Shown here: in pieces, positions 12,585 to 25,111 of the stretch
Layout: every line of letters starts with the position of its first letter
Numbering within the stretch: position 1 is the first letter of the stretch
Assembly (NCBI GenBank): GCA_947179485.1
Contig: OX359250.1
Coordinates: forward strand, 36,858,783 to 36,922,782
Length of the DNA: 64,000 nt
Origin: Allacma fusca
Taxonomy: Eukaryota; Arthropoda; Collembola; Symphypleona; Sminthuridae
Reading direction: 5' to 3'
Made by a program: the position numbers and the translations under genes
Notes under the pieces: model-generated
What the model was told of the DNA's origin: nothing
Databases searched by the model: none
The model's input: only the letters and a program-made list of their open reading frames with translations

Positions 12585-13452
12585 ATGCTGAACGTGGAGA
12601 GAATTGAAAGGACAGTCTCGCGTGAGTCTACAATGAATGTCCAAGAAAAGACTGACATTGATGGTGATGCCATGTTACTCATTTCTAAGGAAATGTACCC
12701 GAACCCGGGTGGTGGGAGTGCTAGCTTAGATAAAAGTGACTGTTGTAATAATGGTGATGACATCCTAGCAACCCCTGTCCAAGATCTCGACTATGGTGCA
12801 TTTCCCAGGGAAGCTCAATGTCGTTGTCATCTGAGCTACTCCTGTGACTACCGGACGGTGGAGGTCCGGTGGAAGAGCCTGGTTCCGAGGAACAACCACA
12901 ACCACCACCACAACCATAATAATAATAATAATAATAATGATAATAATAATAGCAATAACTGTATTTGTCCACCACCAACTAACTGTTGTCACTGGGACTG
13001 CTCCTCGTCCCATGATCCACCTGCTACCTTCAGCAGTTCCAGTATGTTCAGTTCCCAAAATCCAACCACCACAACCACCACCACCACCACCTCCTCCTCC
13101 TCCTCCCCCTCGTCATCCACAGCCATTATTGAACTGAGGAGAAGGAGATACTCGTCATCGTCATCCTCAGTCTCGTCATCATCCTCTACCTCCTCCCCGA
13201 CGTCTCCTCCCACCTTCCTCCCAGCCGTGGCTGATGGAGTGGAGGTGGACAACGCCTGTCTCCGTGACCAGTGTCAGAGATGTAGTTCACGGAAAGAGGA
13301 CGGAGACTTTTTAAGTAATTTTTGTGATCTTAACTGGAGATGGAGGAGGACCCGAACTCATTTAGAAGCTCAAGACTTTAGTGTGACGACGATGTCTGTA
13401 TGGAAATGGGAATTCACTTCGAAAGTTCGTCGATTTATGGCTCGTTTTTCAG
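12585..13452 (+). CDS. First coding exon of a large-intron gene; low-complexity, Cys-containing N-terminal region
   Basis: Codes for 289 residues plus the first base of codon 290. An in-frame TGA (12582-12584) lies directly before the first ATG. That ATG has T at -3, whereas Met17 (ATG at 12633) has A at -3 and may be the real start. Composition: acidic and Gly-bearing residues 17-72; a Cys/His patch at 79-88 (CRCHLSYSCDYR); Asn/His tract 103-125; Cys clusters at 126-139; Thr tract 161-169; Ser-rich tracts 170-179 and 190-204; an Arg run at 185-188; Cys 225, 230, 233 and 247; and a basic, Trp-containing end, WRWRRTRTH at 251-259 then KVRRFMARFSG at 280-290. The exon ends at CAG/GTGGGT, a good donor, in phase 1. 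The open frame runs on past the donor only into a CT microsatellite. It continues in exon 2 at 43378. No family domain is recognised; disorder and homopolymers dominate. The N-terminal location and basic end before a hydrophobic segment suggest a cytoplasmic tail. The alternative is that this is mostly leader, with translation from exon 2. Confidence 0.72.
12892..12953 (+). repeat. Coding trinucleotide repeats (CAC/CAA then AAT) giving a His/Asn tract
   Basis: CAC/CAA units grade into AAT units interrupted by GAT and AGC codons, producing residues 103-125 of the protein. The AAT part is nearly pure, so replication slippage is likely and the tract length may vary between individuals. Confidence 0.92.
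13063..13110 (+). repeat. Coding (ACC)n-(TCC)n repeat giving Thr and Ser tracts
   Basis: ACC/ACA codons encode nine consecutive Thr, then TCC codons encode Ser. Further Ser codons at 13151-13195 are mixed TCA, TCG, TCC and TCT, unlike a fresh expansion. Confidence 0.92.
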
Positions 13453-13458
13453 GTGGGT
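13450..13458 (+). other. 5' splice donor of intron 1
   Basis: CAG/GTGGGT, with the intron beginning at 13453. It agrees with the donor consensus at most positions and splits a Gly codon after its first base. A (CT)21 tract starts 36 nt inside the intron. Confidence 0.7.
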
Positions 13459-13486
13459 TTGCAGTTATTCTTTTGCTCTATTTTTT

Positions 13487-13488
<2 letters not shown>

Positions 13489-13530
<42 letters not shown>
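13489..13530. repeat. (CT)n microsatellite just inside intron 1
   Basis: About 21 pure CT units in the sense orientation, close to the donor. Confidence 0.97.
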
Positions 13531-13533
<3 letters not shown>

Positions 13534-14097
13534 TTGACTCTCTTCATTACTCCTACCTACATCACTCTTAGTTCGTCAGCCTTTTGCTCAGTTTTTTTTT
13601 ATCTCTCTCCAACCTTTCCAAAAGCCTATTTAAAAATTAAAATGACTTCTTTTATTTTGTTTTCATTATTTCCCCAGTTCACTACTCACTACTACAACCA
13701 TACTCATATACATAGTTTTGTGCTGCTGTAAAAATGTAACACACATCCCTTCCTTTCCCATCCACCAGAATACGCATATACATATTTGCATACATACTTG
13801 CATGCAAGGCAAAATAATATTTTTTTAAGATTGTCGTAAAGAGAAATATCTCTCTCTCTCTCTCACTACTGCTGTAATAATTGATTTTACATTGTTTCTT
13901 ACCACCCTACACTTCAACTCTCTGAAATTCACAGGGATTCCAACTACTGTACTGTATTCTTGGGGTCCTCGTGCATACCAGTGTATCTGAGTCTCCATCT
14001 TTAAAACCTTTTTATGCTTAAGTGTGCTTTCCTGGGATCAAAATGCAATATTTTTATATTTTGGTCGTAAAAAATAAAGCATCTTTGGAGAATTTCT

Positions 14098-14118
14098 TCT
14101 CTCTCTCTCTCTCTCTCT
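14098..14118. repeat. (CT)n microsatellite
   Basis: About 10 CT units. Confidence 0.95.
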
Positions 14119-14879
14119 GAAGCTCCTTCCCATAAAATGAACCGTAAGGTTGCGGACTTTTAACTATCACAGATTTACTACAGGCATAGTTTTGACCTTA
14201 GGGAAATGTTAGGTATGTAAGATTCCATTTTCATTTTTTGTTATTGTTGTTGTTGTAGTAGTAGTAATAATACGACAGAGTTGTACAGTCCCCTTGGTGG
14301 CACGGGTCATTACAATCTATGTTATGGTTTCATTCGAGAACAGACAAAAGTATGTTTTGCCGATTAAGGGGAATATATAGGAATCCTATTTTTTTCTCTC
14401 AAATATTTTAATTATTATATGCAAATGTAGCACACTTAGAACGTATACTACTTTTACATACATATAACTTAAGATTTTATGAGTTTTTTCCCTAACCTTT
14501 TTTTTTTGTTTGTTTTGCATTGAAACTGCTACCGCGAACTGTATATTGCAGTGTTTTTTTGTATATCGGGGGGAGTAATTAAATAGTTTTGGTTGTCTTC
14601 TCTCTCCACAGGGTTCAATGCCATTTTTTGTACTCTCTCACAGTGACATTCGATCGTCCACAGAGGCTCTATTCTATACATGGAGACACACATGTGTATA
14701 CATATGCTCATACAAAACTAGAATTCCAAAAAGCCACTGGGTCCTATGTCATATAGTAAAGTTGGTAGCAGAGAAAAATGTATGAGGTTGTTGTGTCGTA
14801 GTAAAAGTGGTTCCGTCATAATAATAATTATATTGTGTATCTTACACTCACACAAGGGAAAAGTAAAATGACTTGGGGT

Positions 14880-14897
14880 TTCTCTCTCTCTCTCTCT
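14880..14897. repeat. (CT)n microsatellite
   Basis: About 9 CT units. Confidence 0.95.
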
Positions 14898-15110
14898 GTA
14901 GTCATGAAACAATGGTCTATGGCCTGATAGGATCTACATCTGTAGAAAATCTTGACAGAATTGTTTTCATTAAGTATCAGTAGGACTATATGCTTTGTGT
15001 AGCATTACATGCCTCTCTGATGTCTATCGACACGTGGAAAAACCATTTCGGACTCTGTCCCAAGTGTAAAAGTCTGAGTGATTGTGTGCTGAAGTGGCCA
15101 TTCGTACACG

Positions 15111-15130
15111 TCTCTCTCTCTCTCTCTCTC
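15111..15130. repeat. (CT)n microsatellite
   Basis: About 10 CT units. A second short run lies at 15443-15458. Confidence 0.95.
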
Positions 15131-15770
15131 CCTCACTCGGTCTCTCGAAGGGATTTTTCTTTATCGTGAAGGCGGGCGAGAGGTAAAGAGAGAAACGATT
15201 GTGCAAAATTTGTGACATTATTTTCTACTTCGTCATGTGTATCAAGGTACAAGGGTGTACATTTTACAGAGGGAATTTGAAAAAAAAAAGAATTGTTCGG
15301 GTAGATTGGAGGTGACTGTATGAATTATGACGAATCAAATCACCATGTCTGAAGGTGTGGTTGAAGGCATTGCATTTTGAATAGAATCTGATATGATAGG
15401 AAAGCGAGAGAAGACGATTAAGAACCCTGGTTTTTCTATCCGTCTCTCTCTCTCTCTCCCTCTGTGTTTTAGGACGTGTATATGTGTATGTATTATTTGT
15501 ACTTTTTTTTTTGCATACTATGGATATATGGAACAACCCGAAGTTTTTCCTTGGGAGCGGAGTTCCTCTCGCTTGGAAAATAATATATAACTTTATCGCC
15601 AGGGGAAATTTTTTATTAGCATTCCGTGCAGAAAAATTATCGAAAAATTGCATGTTTAATCTACAACTCACGAGTTTTTTTTCTTGATGCGATTCTCGTT
15701 CACTTTCACACATTCCTATAATATTCCTACCGCCTGTCGGCTAGAGCCCGATTGTGCTCAAACTTTTTCC

Positions 15771-15772
<2 letters not shown>

Positions 15773-15808
<36 letters not shown>
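15773..15808. repeat. (CT)n microsatellite
   Basis: About 18 pure CT units. Confidence 0.97.
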
Positions 15809-15811
<3 letters not shown>

Positions 15812-16986
15812 TTTTCTTTCTACGGCCCATTATCATGTATGTACCTGCATTGTGTGTCTGGGGTTCCCTTCCCTTGTGCAAATACATATGAAACGGGACT
15901 CTCTGGCTGGGTTTTTTGGGAGAGTATTACCGGTAATGCATCGACGGCAATCTCTGTCCCCCCCCCCACTCATAACATACAGTACTTCAGACGATGTTTC
16001 CTGTACGACTGCATATCATGCCATGAAATACTTTTATATGCAAGTAATAATGTTGTTCTAATGGACAGTGTTATTACCAAATGGGGTTTTTTATGTAAAT
16101 ACTAGATTTTCGAGGATTTCCCGACTCTGACCAGCCCCGGTATTTTGTATGTAATTTACTAAGTTCCACTATAATAATAATGGGTAGCTCTCTGGCGGAT
16201 TTTAAATTTTTCAAAAAAGAATGGGATTTGCTGTAATGGTATGTGTAGGTACATGTACCTATATATGTGTGTCTGTGTTTGTGTCTGTGTCTGTGTGCCC
16301 ATTTCGTTCCATGAAGGGAGTGAGGTAGCTTTAAAAAATATTGGATTCGCATATATCTATATTAAATTGTACATGCTCGGTGATGGAAGTCCCTTGTATA
16401 TAATTATGTACTCACTGACAATTCAAATTCAAATAATAAATTGCATTGTGTTTCCTTATTGCGGATTTCTGCCCGCAGTAAGAGCATAATAATATATAAA
16501 AAATAAATGCCTCTTTGGCAGGTACAGCGGAAAGAGAGTGCAAACTTTGTGGGCGCATTTCCATATAGGAACCATGTGAGTAATAATATAGGAGGAATCG
16601 TATAATTTTTTTCCCCTCTCCTGGTATAGTTTTAGAGTATATTGGATGCCGGGCGCTCAGAAGTGCAACATGAACTAAACGAAATGAATTACCATGAATT
16701 TACAGCCCCTGTACACAATGTATTTGCATGTACATGGTGAGTAAGGATTGTATGGGGGATTTATGTAAGTACAGACGTACATATGTAATTATATGTATGT
16801 AATGCAGTTACGCTTCAAGATGCGTGCTATTAAAGCATTGCATTGTGTCTGGATAGCCCATAGAACTTGTCATTGCATTTCTCAATTTTTTGATAATGTC
16901 CAGTTAGGCATAAAATATGTAGTTCATTTTCCTCGAAGTAAGTTCAGTCACTCACATACACATACACACACACGTATATACATACA

Positions 16987-16990
<4 letters not shown>

Positions 16991-17058
<68 letters not shown>
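16991..17058. repeat. Long pure (CT)34 microsatellite
   Basis: 68 bp of uninterrupted CT, preceded by CACATACACACA-type repeats at 16952-16987. Confidence 0.98.
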
Positions 17059-17060
<2 letters not shown>

Positions 17061-18173
17061 CACCTCACATATTATTCTCTAACGATTTCCACCACCGTCG
17101 TCTCCTTCACATAAAACCTGACGTGGTATTTTCATGTTGTAATCTCTCGTTTGTATGCACACACATTTATGGAGACTACTATACAGATGAACATACATGT
17201 AATTATATGGGACTGTGTCTGAAGGACTTCTAAATGGACAAAACTTGACTAGCTTTGACTTTTCAAGGAATTACAATTTATTATTCATATATACACGCCT
17301 AGCAGAATCACCGTTTTTCCTCCATCAATGAGTATGGAAGTTACACTTTTTCCTCTCCCATCCGACGACCACGATCGATTATTCTGCTTTTTCCTGGTAA
17401 TGTGCGGTAATTTATATATATATATATATAGAGAGAGAAAACTCTTCCTTCTAATTCCCTCTCATGTCCCTGGTATGTCTGCGGACTTGGTCATACTTAC
17501 TTCTGAGGCCGTATTTCCTTACCAGAGGCAAGTGGAATTGTGTGAGTAGAAGGAGTAACTTGTATATGTCCCTATAGTTTCCAGCATTTTGACAGATGAC
17601 AGCGCCCAAACTTTTTTTCAGTCCGGATTTTCTTCCCAGTTATAGTGCTTTTAGTTCTGTCTGGATTTTACTAGGTAGGATGCTACCTGGAGCTACATGA
17701 ATTATTATAAAGGAAATAACTTGGAAAGAGTGCTTCTTCCAAATTATTGGCTGAGTTGGGAGTGAAATGGTTTCTTTCGCTAGGAGAGGCCCTGGTGGAA
17801 TTTATTGTATTATTTTGTGTATGATTACTGGGAAATTTGCTTATAGTATATGAGGGACGGATAAAAGGAGGATGTCCGTTGTCACGAGATTCCCTTATAG
17901 ATGGATGTATTGAATGAATGAAATATTAAAATAATTCTCAGGGTCGGATTGATTCCCTCATACACGCAGACTCTTTTCAAATTGTGTCTCTATCTTTGAG
18001 ATTAGCAAGTGTGTGAGTGGATCGTATTTTATTTCCCTTTAGTAGCGTGACACTATAGGTCACCCCGACCTCTGCATGCATGGTTTTTGTGAGGAGTTTT
18101 AATCCTTTCCAATAAGCAAGAGCCCTGTTGGATGTACAGGGGAAGATAGAGAGGCTCTATTTTAAATTAAAGG

Positions 18174-18174
<1 letters not shown>

Positions 18175-18204
<30 letters not shown>
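18175..18204. repeat. (GA)n microsatellite
   Basis: About 15 GA units, against the prevailing CT orientation. Confidence 0.96.
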
Positions 18205-18206
<2 letters not shown>

Positions 18207-18843
18207 AATCTGCGTAAATAATTCAAGGAAATTGATTTTCATTTCATGGATCAGTTCCTGGCCTGTAGGAATTTCCGTAATTTGAGTCCTTTTGTGTAAC
18301 TACTGGAGTTGTTTGGGAAATAAGTAGCTTATATTATGGAATGGAGTTAATTAAATACTAAAGCTGTTGTAGTAACTGGAGTGGGAGCGTTGGATTGTAT
18401 TTGAGGGGAATTATTATATTATTATTTTTTGTGGGGGTTGGGGGGGGGTGAAGTCAGTTTTTTTGGTAAAGAGGATTTTTCCTGAATTCTGCAACACTGT
18501 TGTATGTAAGGAACTAGTGCGGTCATCAGAGGACTCACTTGTTAGAATAAAACCACCTGGTACTCTCTACCCCATATGTCACCCTGTGTGAGTGGAAGTT
18601 ATGAATACACAAAGGCTGCCTTTGAAAATTAGCCGGGGGCGGACAAAGTGTAAAAAACCATGTATTTAGCGTCTGATTTGTTAAACAATTAGAGTCGGGA
18701 TACGAAAATGTTTATGTGTGGCTGTGTGCTCAAGGGCCGTACGAGACCTTATATATATCCCCATCAAAATAGCCGTAGATAGAGTAGGGACTTATGATCA
18801 AATGATAAGACCCACACATATACACACACTCACTCACACACAG

Positions 18844-18869
18844 ACACACACACACACACACACACACAC
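18844..18869. repeat. (CA)n microsatellite
   Basis: About 13 AC units, with looser CACA/CACT repeats from 18811. Confidence 0.95.
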
Positions 18870-19444
18870 GATTGACGAAGAACGTTTTCCTATTCACATA
18901 ATGTAAATAGTAAGACTTACCACACACAACCACCGTAACCAGACACAAACGATGTAAGTGGATATACATCATAGGAGATACATGCCGAAGAATTAGTGCT
19001 GAAAAGGGAAGAATGGATTTAGGAATGAAAGATAAATTAGCGTATGCATGACGATTGCATGAAAGGTTACGATATGAAAGGAGTGGAGGAGGATGCTGAG
19101 GATGCTGCTTTGCTGGAGGTAGCGAGATTTATTTTTTTAAACCTCTGTCCGGCATATAAGTATACACACATAGGATGCAGACACTACAAGTGTATGGAGG
19201 TAAATATACTAATGGATTATAACAGAGTTTTTTATTTTGAGGAAATACCCTTCTTGTTCTATCTATTACCCCTCTCTTTCTATCTCTCTCTTTCTCTCTC
19301 ACTACAGCATCTATGCCTTGTGGATCCATTCATAGGAATAATTATTCGAGGAGGAGGGCTTCCTCATATACATACACACACCTTTTGATGGACTCCGTGT
19401 GTATTAGGACAGGAACTTATTTAGTGGGACTTATTACACATATG

Positions 19445-19466
19445 TAGGTAGGTAGGTAGGTAGGTA
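19445..19466. repeat. (TAGG)n tetranucleotide repeat
   Basis: Five TAGG units and a partial one. Confidence 0.93.
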
Positions 19467-20421
19467 TATGCTCAGGTTATATAGGCACGCCTGTGGTGGG
19501 AGTCATTTTTTGAATGAGGCCCTACAGGAATACATGAGGATATATGCATCCATTATGTTACTTGTTCTGAGTTGCTCAGATTTTGAGAGTAATGCGGGCA
19601 TTTTACAACATCATTGTCAAGAGGGAGGTCGTCCATCCGTCACTTCCTTCCGATGTGACATACCGGAAACCACTCCGTCACCGTCACCACACACTCTTAT
19701 CCTCATATTTAAACTCGCTCTCTCTCTCTCTCTCTCCTCTCTGTTAGGTTGTTACTCTTGAGGGTATATTCCCAGTTTTTAGCAGTACCCCCCAAATGCA
19801 GTTTTCCCAACATTGCCTCTCAAAAGCTGGAACTGTTCCGATGTAGTTTTAACCTTTTTACTCACGTACTCTGTAACTTGTACTGTGCCTGGCTCTTATG
19901 TATATTAAAGGTTTTTAAAGCTAACTCTGTCTCTACCTTAAACTTTCCGTAGGTGTGTAAAAAAAAAACTCCGCAGCCAAAGAACATATTATCTATTTTA
20001 GGTAGAAATACAAACTGAGACATGCTCCGGTTTCCTATACACTCACAAAATCCCATATGTTCTACTATAGACGCCTCAACATAGGGATATCCTCAGCCAA
20101 GTTTCTCTACCGTAGTTTCCTCTACTGTACTAGTATGTACTACATACGGATAGGCATCATTGTGGAAGTGTGGAAGGATAGATATACATAGGAAGTTTGT
20201 AGAATTTTGGTGTGTATATGCAAAGGTAATTACACCAAAATGTAGGCCTAATTCCCCAAGGGTTTAGCGTTAGTTAATATATAGTAGTGTTGCATTGGGT
20301 AATGTTGTTTATTTTATTTGGACATTTTTTTCCCCCTTGGCTCTCAAAGTAAGTGTAAAGAATTTTGTTTGATGTGAGATACTGGTGCATATGTTTTAGG
20401 ATTGGAGAGCATCCTACTAGT

Positions 20422-20451
20422 ACACACACACACACACACTCACACACACAC
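20422..20451. repeat. (CA)n microsatellite
   Basis: AC units with one CT interruption. It lies about 100 bp before the long GT array at 20549, in inverted orientation to it. Confidence 0.92.
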
Positions 20452-20545
20452 CGTCCCATCAAGATTTAGATACATTCCGGCCCGACCGACAGCCCACCGT
20501 TGATTGTGAGCCTGAGCGTGATAAAGTATGCATGTTGGCTGGAGG

Positions 20546-20548
<3 letters not shown>

Positions 20549-20598
<50 letters not shown>
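20549..20598. repeat. (GT)n microsatellite
   Basis: About 25 uninterrupted TG units. Confidence 0.98.
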
Positions 20599-20600
<2 letters not shown>

Positions 20601-22598
20601 TGCTTGTGTGTGTGTACCTGAGTAGTATGTACATACATACTGGAGTGAAGGTGCTCTAGTGTGATTGTTGTATGAATACAAGAATTGCTCCATATTTGTC
20701 CATGATGAATATAAAGTTGACTGAGAAATTTGTACAAGAAGCGTGTTTTCCCTGTAAAATCCACTATACCCAAGAGTCCTAAGTATAGATACTACTTGAA
20801 TGGGATTGGAAGGAGGTAGAACTTGATTTAGTTTTCGAAGGCGCAACTTTTTCCGTATCTCCTCATAATCACCTGGTTATGCGTGCACAGTAATGTTACT
20901 CATTGAATTATCGTATGTACACTACCTATAAGTATAGCACGGAAGGAAGGACTAGGAAAAAAGGGGAATACTTCTCAGGTGGCTACTCCGTCAGTCAGCC
21001 TTCCCAATATATATCTGCTATGTATTGTAACTGGGGGGGAAAATATCTCCGTAATTGTCAGTAGGTATAGATACATACCTACATATGTATACTCTTTGGG
21101 AGTCTCTGGGGCAAAAGACAGTTGTTGGCACTCGTCTTGCATATACAGGCTCAAGAGCTGGAGAGAAACTTGGTAATAGGAACTGTGTGTGTACTTATAC
21201 ATATGTGTGTACATGTGTGTGTGTGTATGTGTGTGTGAAGGTACCTCCGAAAACTGAGGCTCAGGGAAGTGTGTAAGGAAGGAAGGGTATGTATGACATT
21301 TGATGAGTCCCATATCACTCTGTGACTGACTGTAAACTCCCTCCTTGTATATACAAGGTATTTGATAGAATTGAGCTAAAATAGGCATTCGTCTCTGAGT
21401 GTATGGATGTATGTTTACATGAAGGGATGATAGTATGGAGTTTTGACTATCTGTGTATGTATATCTATAGAAATAGGAATATATATTGAGAAAGTGGCCG
21501 GCTCGTTCTTGAAAACATGTGTTGTAGTCCTCAGACAGAGCGGACGGATGTCAACCAATGACTTCTTTGTTCTCTCTGTTCATCCTCAATTTTCTGCCTC
21601 GGGAACGTTTCTTGTTGACAAATTGACTATTAGGTGTTTTTTATATTCCAATTGCGCTCATCGTCCTGGCTTTATATTTTATTTTCTCAAACGCACTCCA
21701 ATCTTTTCAACAGCATCGGACATAAACACTCATGATAGTTGAGGCTGTCTTCAAAACTTCTAGAGTATCCCATTCATTCATTCCTACAATTCCGAATGCA
21801 TATGAATTTTTTTTATTTATTTATATGTGTAGATACATAGAGATTACAATGCTGGGAAATATAATTATTGTTCCTGGTCGTCATCAGGTCTACATTTATT
21901 TAATAGCTACACAATTCACAGCTATATATCTACATTTCAACACTTGCTACTTGCCCATGGTGTGGGGCCCCATCATGATGGGAAGTTGCATGAGAGTCAA
22001 AATTCGTGCAATCTTTGATGGGGGATGGATACCTGTGTTTTAGAAACTAGACCAAAATGAAATTAGCTCAAGGAATGTTTTTTTTTATTGTACACAGAAA
22101 AGAAATAATTTCTTGAATCCATTTATAATAATAAGGAACATTCCATTAGGATTTCATTTTATGTAGATAGGGACTGTTCCCTGTCATTGTTGGTTTATTA
22201 TTATTAAATTTTAAATAGTTGGCATGGATTTGAGTCCTAGTAATTACTACGCAGAATTTCCACAGGTTTAAGTGTCCCTCCAGTCTTCCTCAATAGCATA
22301 GAGGGATATTTATGTCGTGTGACAAATTAAAACTAGTTTTTAACTTGTGTCGGAGTATGAATGTGCATGTGTGTACATACGTATCATTATGGTATGTACA
22401 TGGGTGTACATGCCCTGTGTGTGTGTAATTACATGCTATGTACGAGCATGCCAAGATTTACGAGTGTGTTTTCATTCTCATTGTTCAGCTCACACGTATA
22501 TGTACATTATTTTATTCTTTAGTCTCTGATAATTGTGTTGTTGTCATCGGAGTTGAAAACAGTTTGTGATATGTGTGGCAGGGATATATGTGGAAGTT

Positions 22599-22623
22599 GT
22601 GTGTGTGTGTGTGTGTGTGTGTG
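22599..22623. repeat. (GT)n microsatellite
   Basis: About 12 GT units. Confidence 0.96.
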
Positions 22624-23456
22624 GATGAGTAGGAGCAACTCTGTTGTTGGGGATGGTTGTTGACTATATACTGTCAGTGTACTTACACTCTCTGATCTAT
22701 TTGAGAGGAGTGTAGGAAAGGACGGAGTAAAAATATGTGGCTTGTGGAGATATTTCTTGAAAATCAAATCATTGTAGCAAATGAAGTTTTAGTCAAGTTG
22801 AGGGAGTAAGTCACACAGGCACCAAATACAATGGAAGGAAAATGCGTATGTACGTAATATGTAGCGAGGGAAGTGACTTGAGTCCGAGGATGGTACGAAC
22901 TCCAACGAGACATGCCGTGAGTGTGCTTCTTAACGCTCTCCTAATTCCCCAACAGAGAAATTCACATTCACCTCGTCAGTTGGTCTGCTTCTGGACCTAA
23001 GCATTAACTTGCGGCATTTTCAAATGATTATAAGCAATAAAAAAGCAAAAGTTATTATTTTCCTTACGACTTAACATGAATGATGCTTCTTTCCTTTTTT
23101 GTCTTGTCAGTCTCTCTCAATGTATGAGGTGCTTATGGGCCTCTCCGGTATGCAGCTCATAGGAGACTATACAGTTCTCTCTCTCTCTCTCTCTTTCTGT
23201 GCCTATGTAAGGACACAGGGAGAAGGAACCTATGTAGAGAGCGTAGGTTTTGCACAGACATAATATATACACACTCACACAAACTTCCAACTTAATGGTT
23301 ATGTACATGAGGGAATTAAACTTGGACAGAAATGGTCATTTTAATGTTGGCTTTGTGATAAAAAAAAACGTGAAAATCCGTGATTCGGGAATTTCAGGAT
23401 AAATTTTATTGTAATAGCTCGTAAGTATATGGACACTGTGTGTGTGTGTGGATGGT

Positions 23457-23458
<2 letters not shown>

Positions 23459-23496
<38 letters not shown>
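23459..23496. repeat. (GT)n microsatellite
   Basis: About 19 TG units, with a shorter GT run just before it (23437-23450). Confidence 0.97.
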
Positions 23497-23497
<1 letters not shown>

Positions 23498-23949
23498 AAG
23501 GTATATTTTAGGACTTAAATGGTGTAAAAGTTTTCGGAGAATGTGTGTCTTTTCTTCTTCTTTTTCATCTTATATTCTTCGCCTTCTTCTTGTTCTTTCT
23601 CCTCATATATCTCGATAATAAGATAAAAACAGAGGTCTGCGTGTAATGATATTGCCTCTAAAAAGATGTTCAGGGAAGTTTGATGTATTTGTGTCCATTT
23701 TGTTCCTTCACGGGTTTTTTTTTCCTTCCAATATCAGTCACTTCCAGGAGCCACACACATCGATGAGAGATGCCGAAACAAGCTTGGCGTGATGGTTCCT
23801 TACGCGTCCAGTAATAGTCTCAAGCCTACTACTGACGTCTCTCCTTTAAAAACTACTCAATCCACTTGAAAAAAAAAACTGTATTATTGAGAAGTTTTTA
23901 AGGGGAATATTTACGTTTCCAAACAATTGAGGAAAATTGTTAGCTTGGA

Positions 23950-23953
<4 letters not shown>

Positions 23954-24026
<73 letters not shown>
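23954..24026. repeat. Long pure (CT)36 microsatellite
   Basis: 73 bp of uninterrupted CT, the longest pure CT array in the window. Confidence 0.98.
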
Positions 24027-24029
<3 letters not shown>

Positions 24030-24189
24030 CTTGAAGAAGCAATTGCAGACTCTATAGTATGGACGAAGTTTGGGAGGTGGGGATGAGGAGTGAGTGACTG
24101 AATGAGAGGAAAGACAAGGTGTTTAAGCCATTGGATCGCACTTGCTTTGAAAAATGCCTACCTTTTCGGTTTAATTTTTTTCCCCCCTC

Positions 24190-24223
24190 TCACTACTACT
24201 ACGACTACTACTACTACAACTAC
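24190..24223. repeat. (CTA)n trinucleotide repeat, imperfect
   Basis: CTACTACTACGACTACTA pattern with CGA and CAA variants. (CTA/CTT)-type arrays recur at 54950-54966 and 63431-63478. Confidence 0.85.
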
Positions 24224-24462
24224 TTCACTTCTGAATCTATATATCCACGATGCTCTGTTTTCCTGTTGTGACCTTTTCTTTGAGCTTGGGTTGATTTATG
24301 AATTTGTTTAAGGAATTCGTCGCCCACTAATTTACTGGACGTGCCGCGAGTCACTTTACCTTTCAGTTTGTACATGGGGTTAGAGAGTCAGAGGAAAGGG
24401 ATGGAATGCCTCTTTTAGTACTGTACTGGTTATTCTCCTGAGTCTCTCCATATCTCTTCCTG

Positions 24463-24464
<2 letters not shown>

Positions 24465-24512
<48 letters not shown>
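24465..24512. repeat. (CT)n microsatellite
   Basis: About 24 CT units. Confidence 0.97.
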
Positions 24513-24516
<4 letters not shown>

Positions 24517-24895
24517 AGTATCTATCTACACATATAGTTATTTGTATTGTCCAATGACTTGTCTGGATTATGTAGGTTTGTCAGAGAGCTCTCGGAACAT
24601 CTCCTTGTGTACTTGTACTTATACATATGTGTATGTTACTCTCCTTTACGCTTCGAAGGTACAGACCAACACTAGGAATAAAAAAAAATTGAGTATTTCA
24701 GCATTAAAATTGGTTGAAACTCTTCGACTTTGGCACCTTCATCGGGGAATATATAAACCCTGCCCTCTAATTTGTTTCGTTATGACTACTCGTTCGGTCG
24801 TTAGTGTTATTATGATTCTTTTTGTGAGTGTACGCTCATTTTCTCATATTCTAAGTATACAATGACTTTTCAGCTAATTTTTCATAGGCTCGTTT

Positions 24896-24952
24896 GCTCT
24901 CTCTCTCTCTCTTTTTCTCTCGTTTGTTCTTTCTCTCTCTCTCTCTCTCTCT
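24896..24952. repeat. Two adjacent (CT)n runs
   Basis: CT runs at 24896-24912 and 24931-24952, separated by a T/C-rich spacer that contains CGTTTGTTC. Confidence 0.95.
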
Positions 24953-25064
24953 CCCCTCTCAGCTAATAAAAGTTGAGTGTTGGCTAATGACATATTTCCA
25001 GGTGGTATTTAGCATGAAAATCTAGGTAAACCTTAATGTTCACAGTTTGTTTACCGCCGCCTTC

Positions 25065-25069
<5 letters not shown>

Positions 25070-25105
<36 letters not shown>
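25070..25105. repeat. (CT)n microsatellite
   Basis: About 18 CT units. Confidence 0.97.

Positions 25106-25111
<6 letters not shown>

Noticed and set aside
12721-13252. Several alternative-frame open readings over exon 1 on both strands
   Set aside because: They are shadows created by trinucleotide repeats, giving Ile, Val, Pro or Tyr runs. Only the frame from 12585 matches the splice phase of exon 2.
16793-17233. Long frame rich in Leu-Ser
   Set aside because: The open reading is a product of the (CT)34 array. All SLSLSL and ERERER frames in the window were discarded for the same reason.
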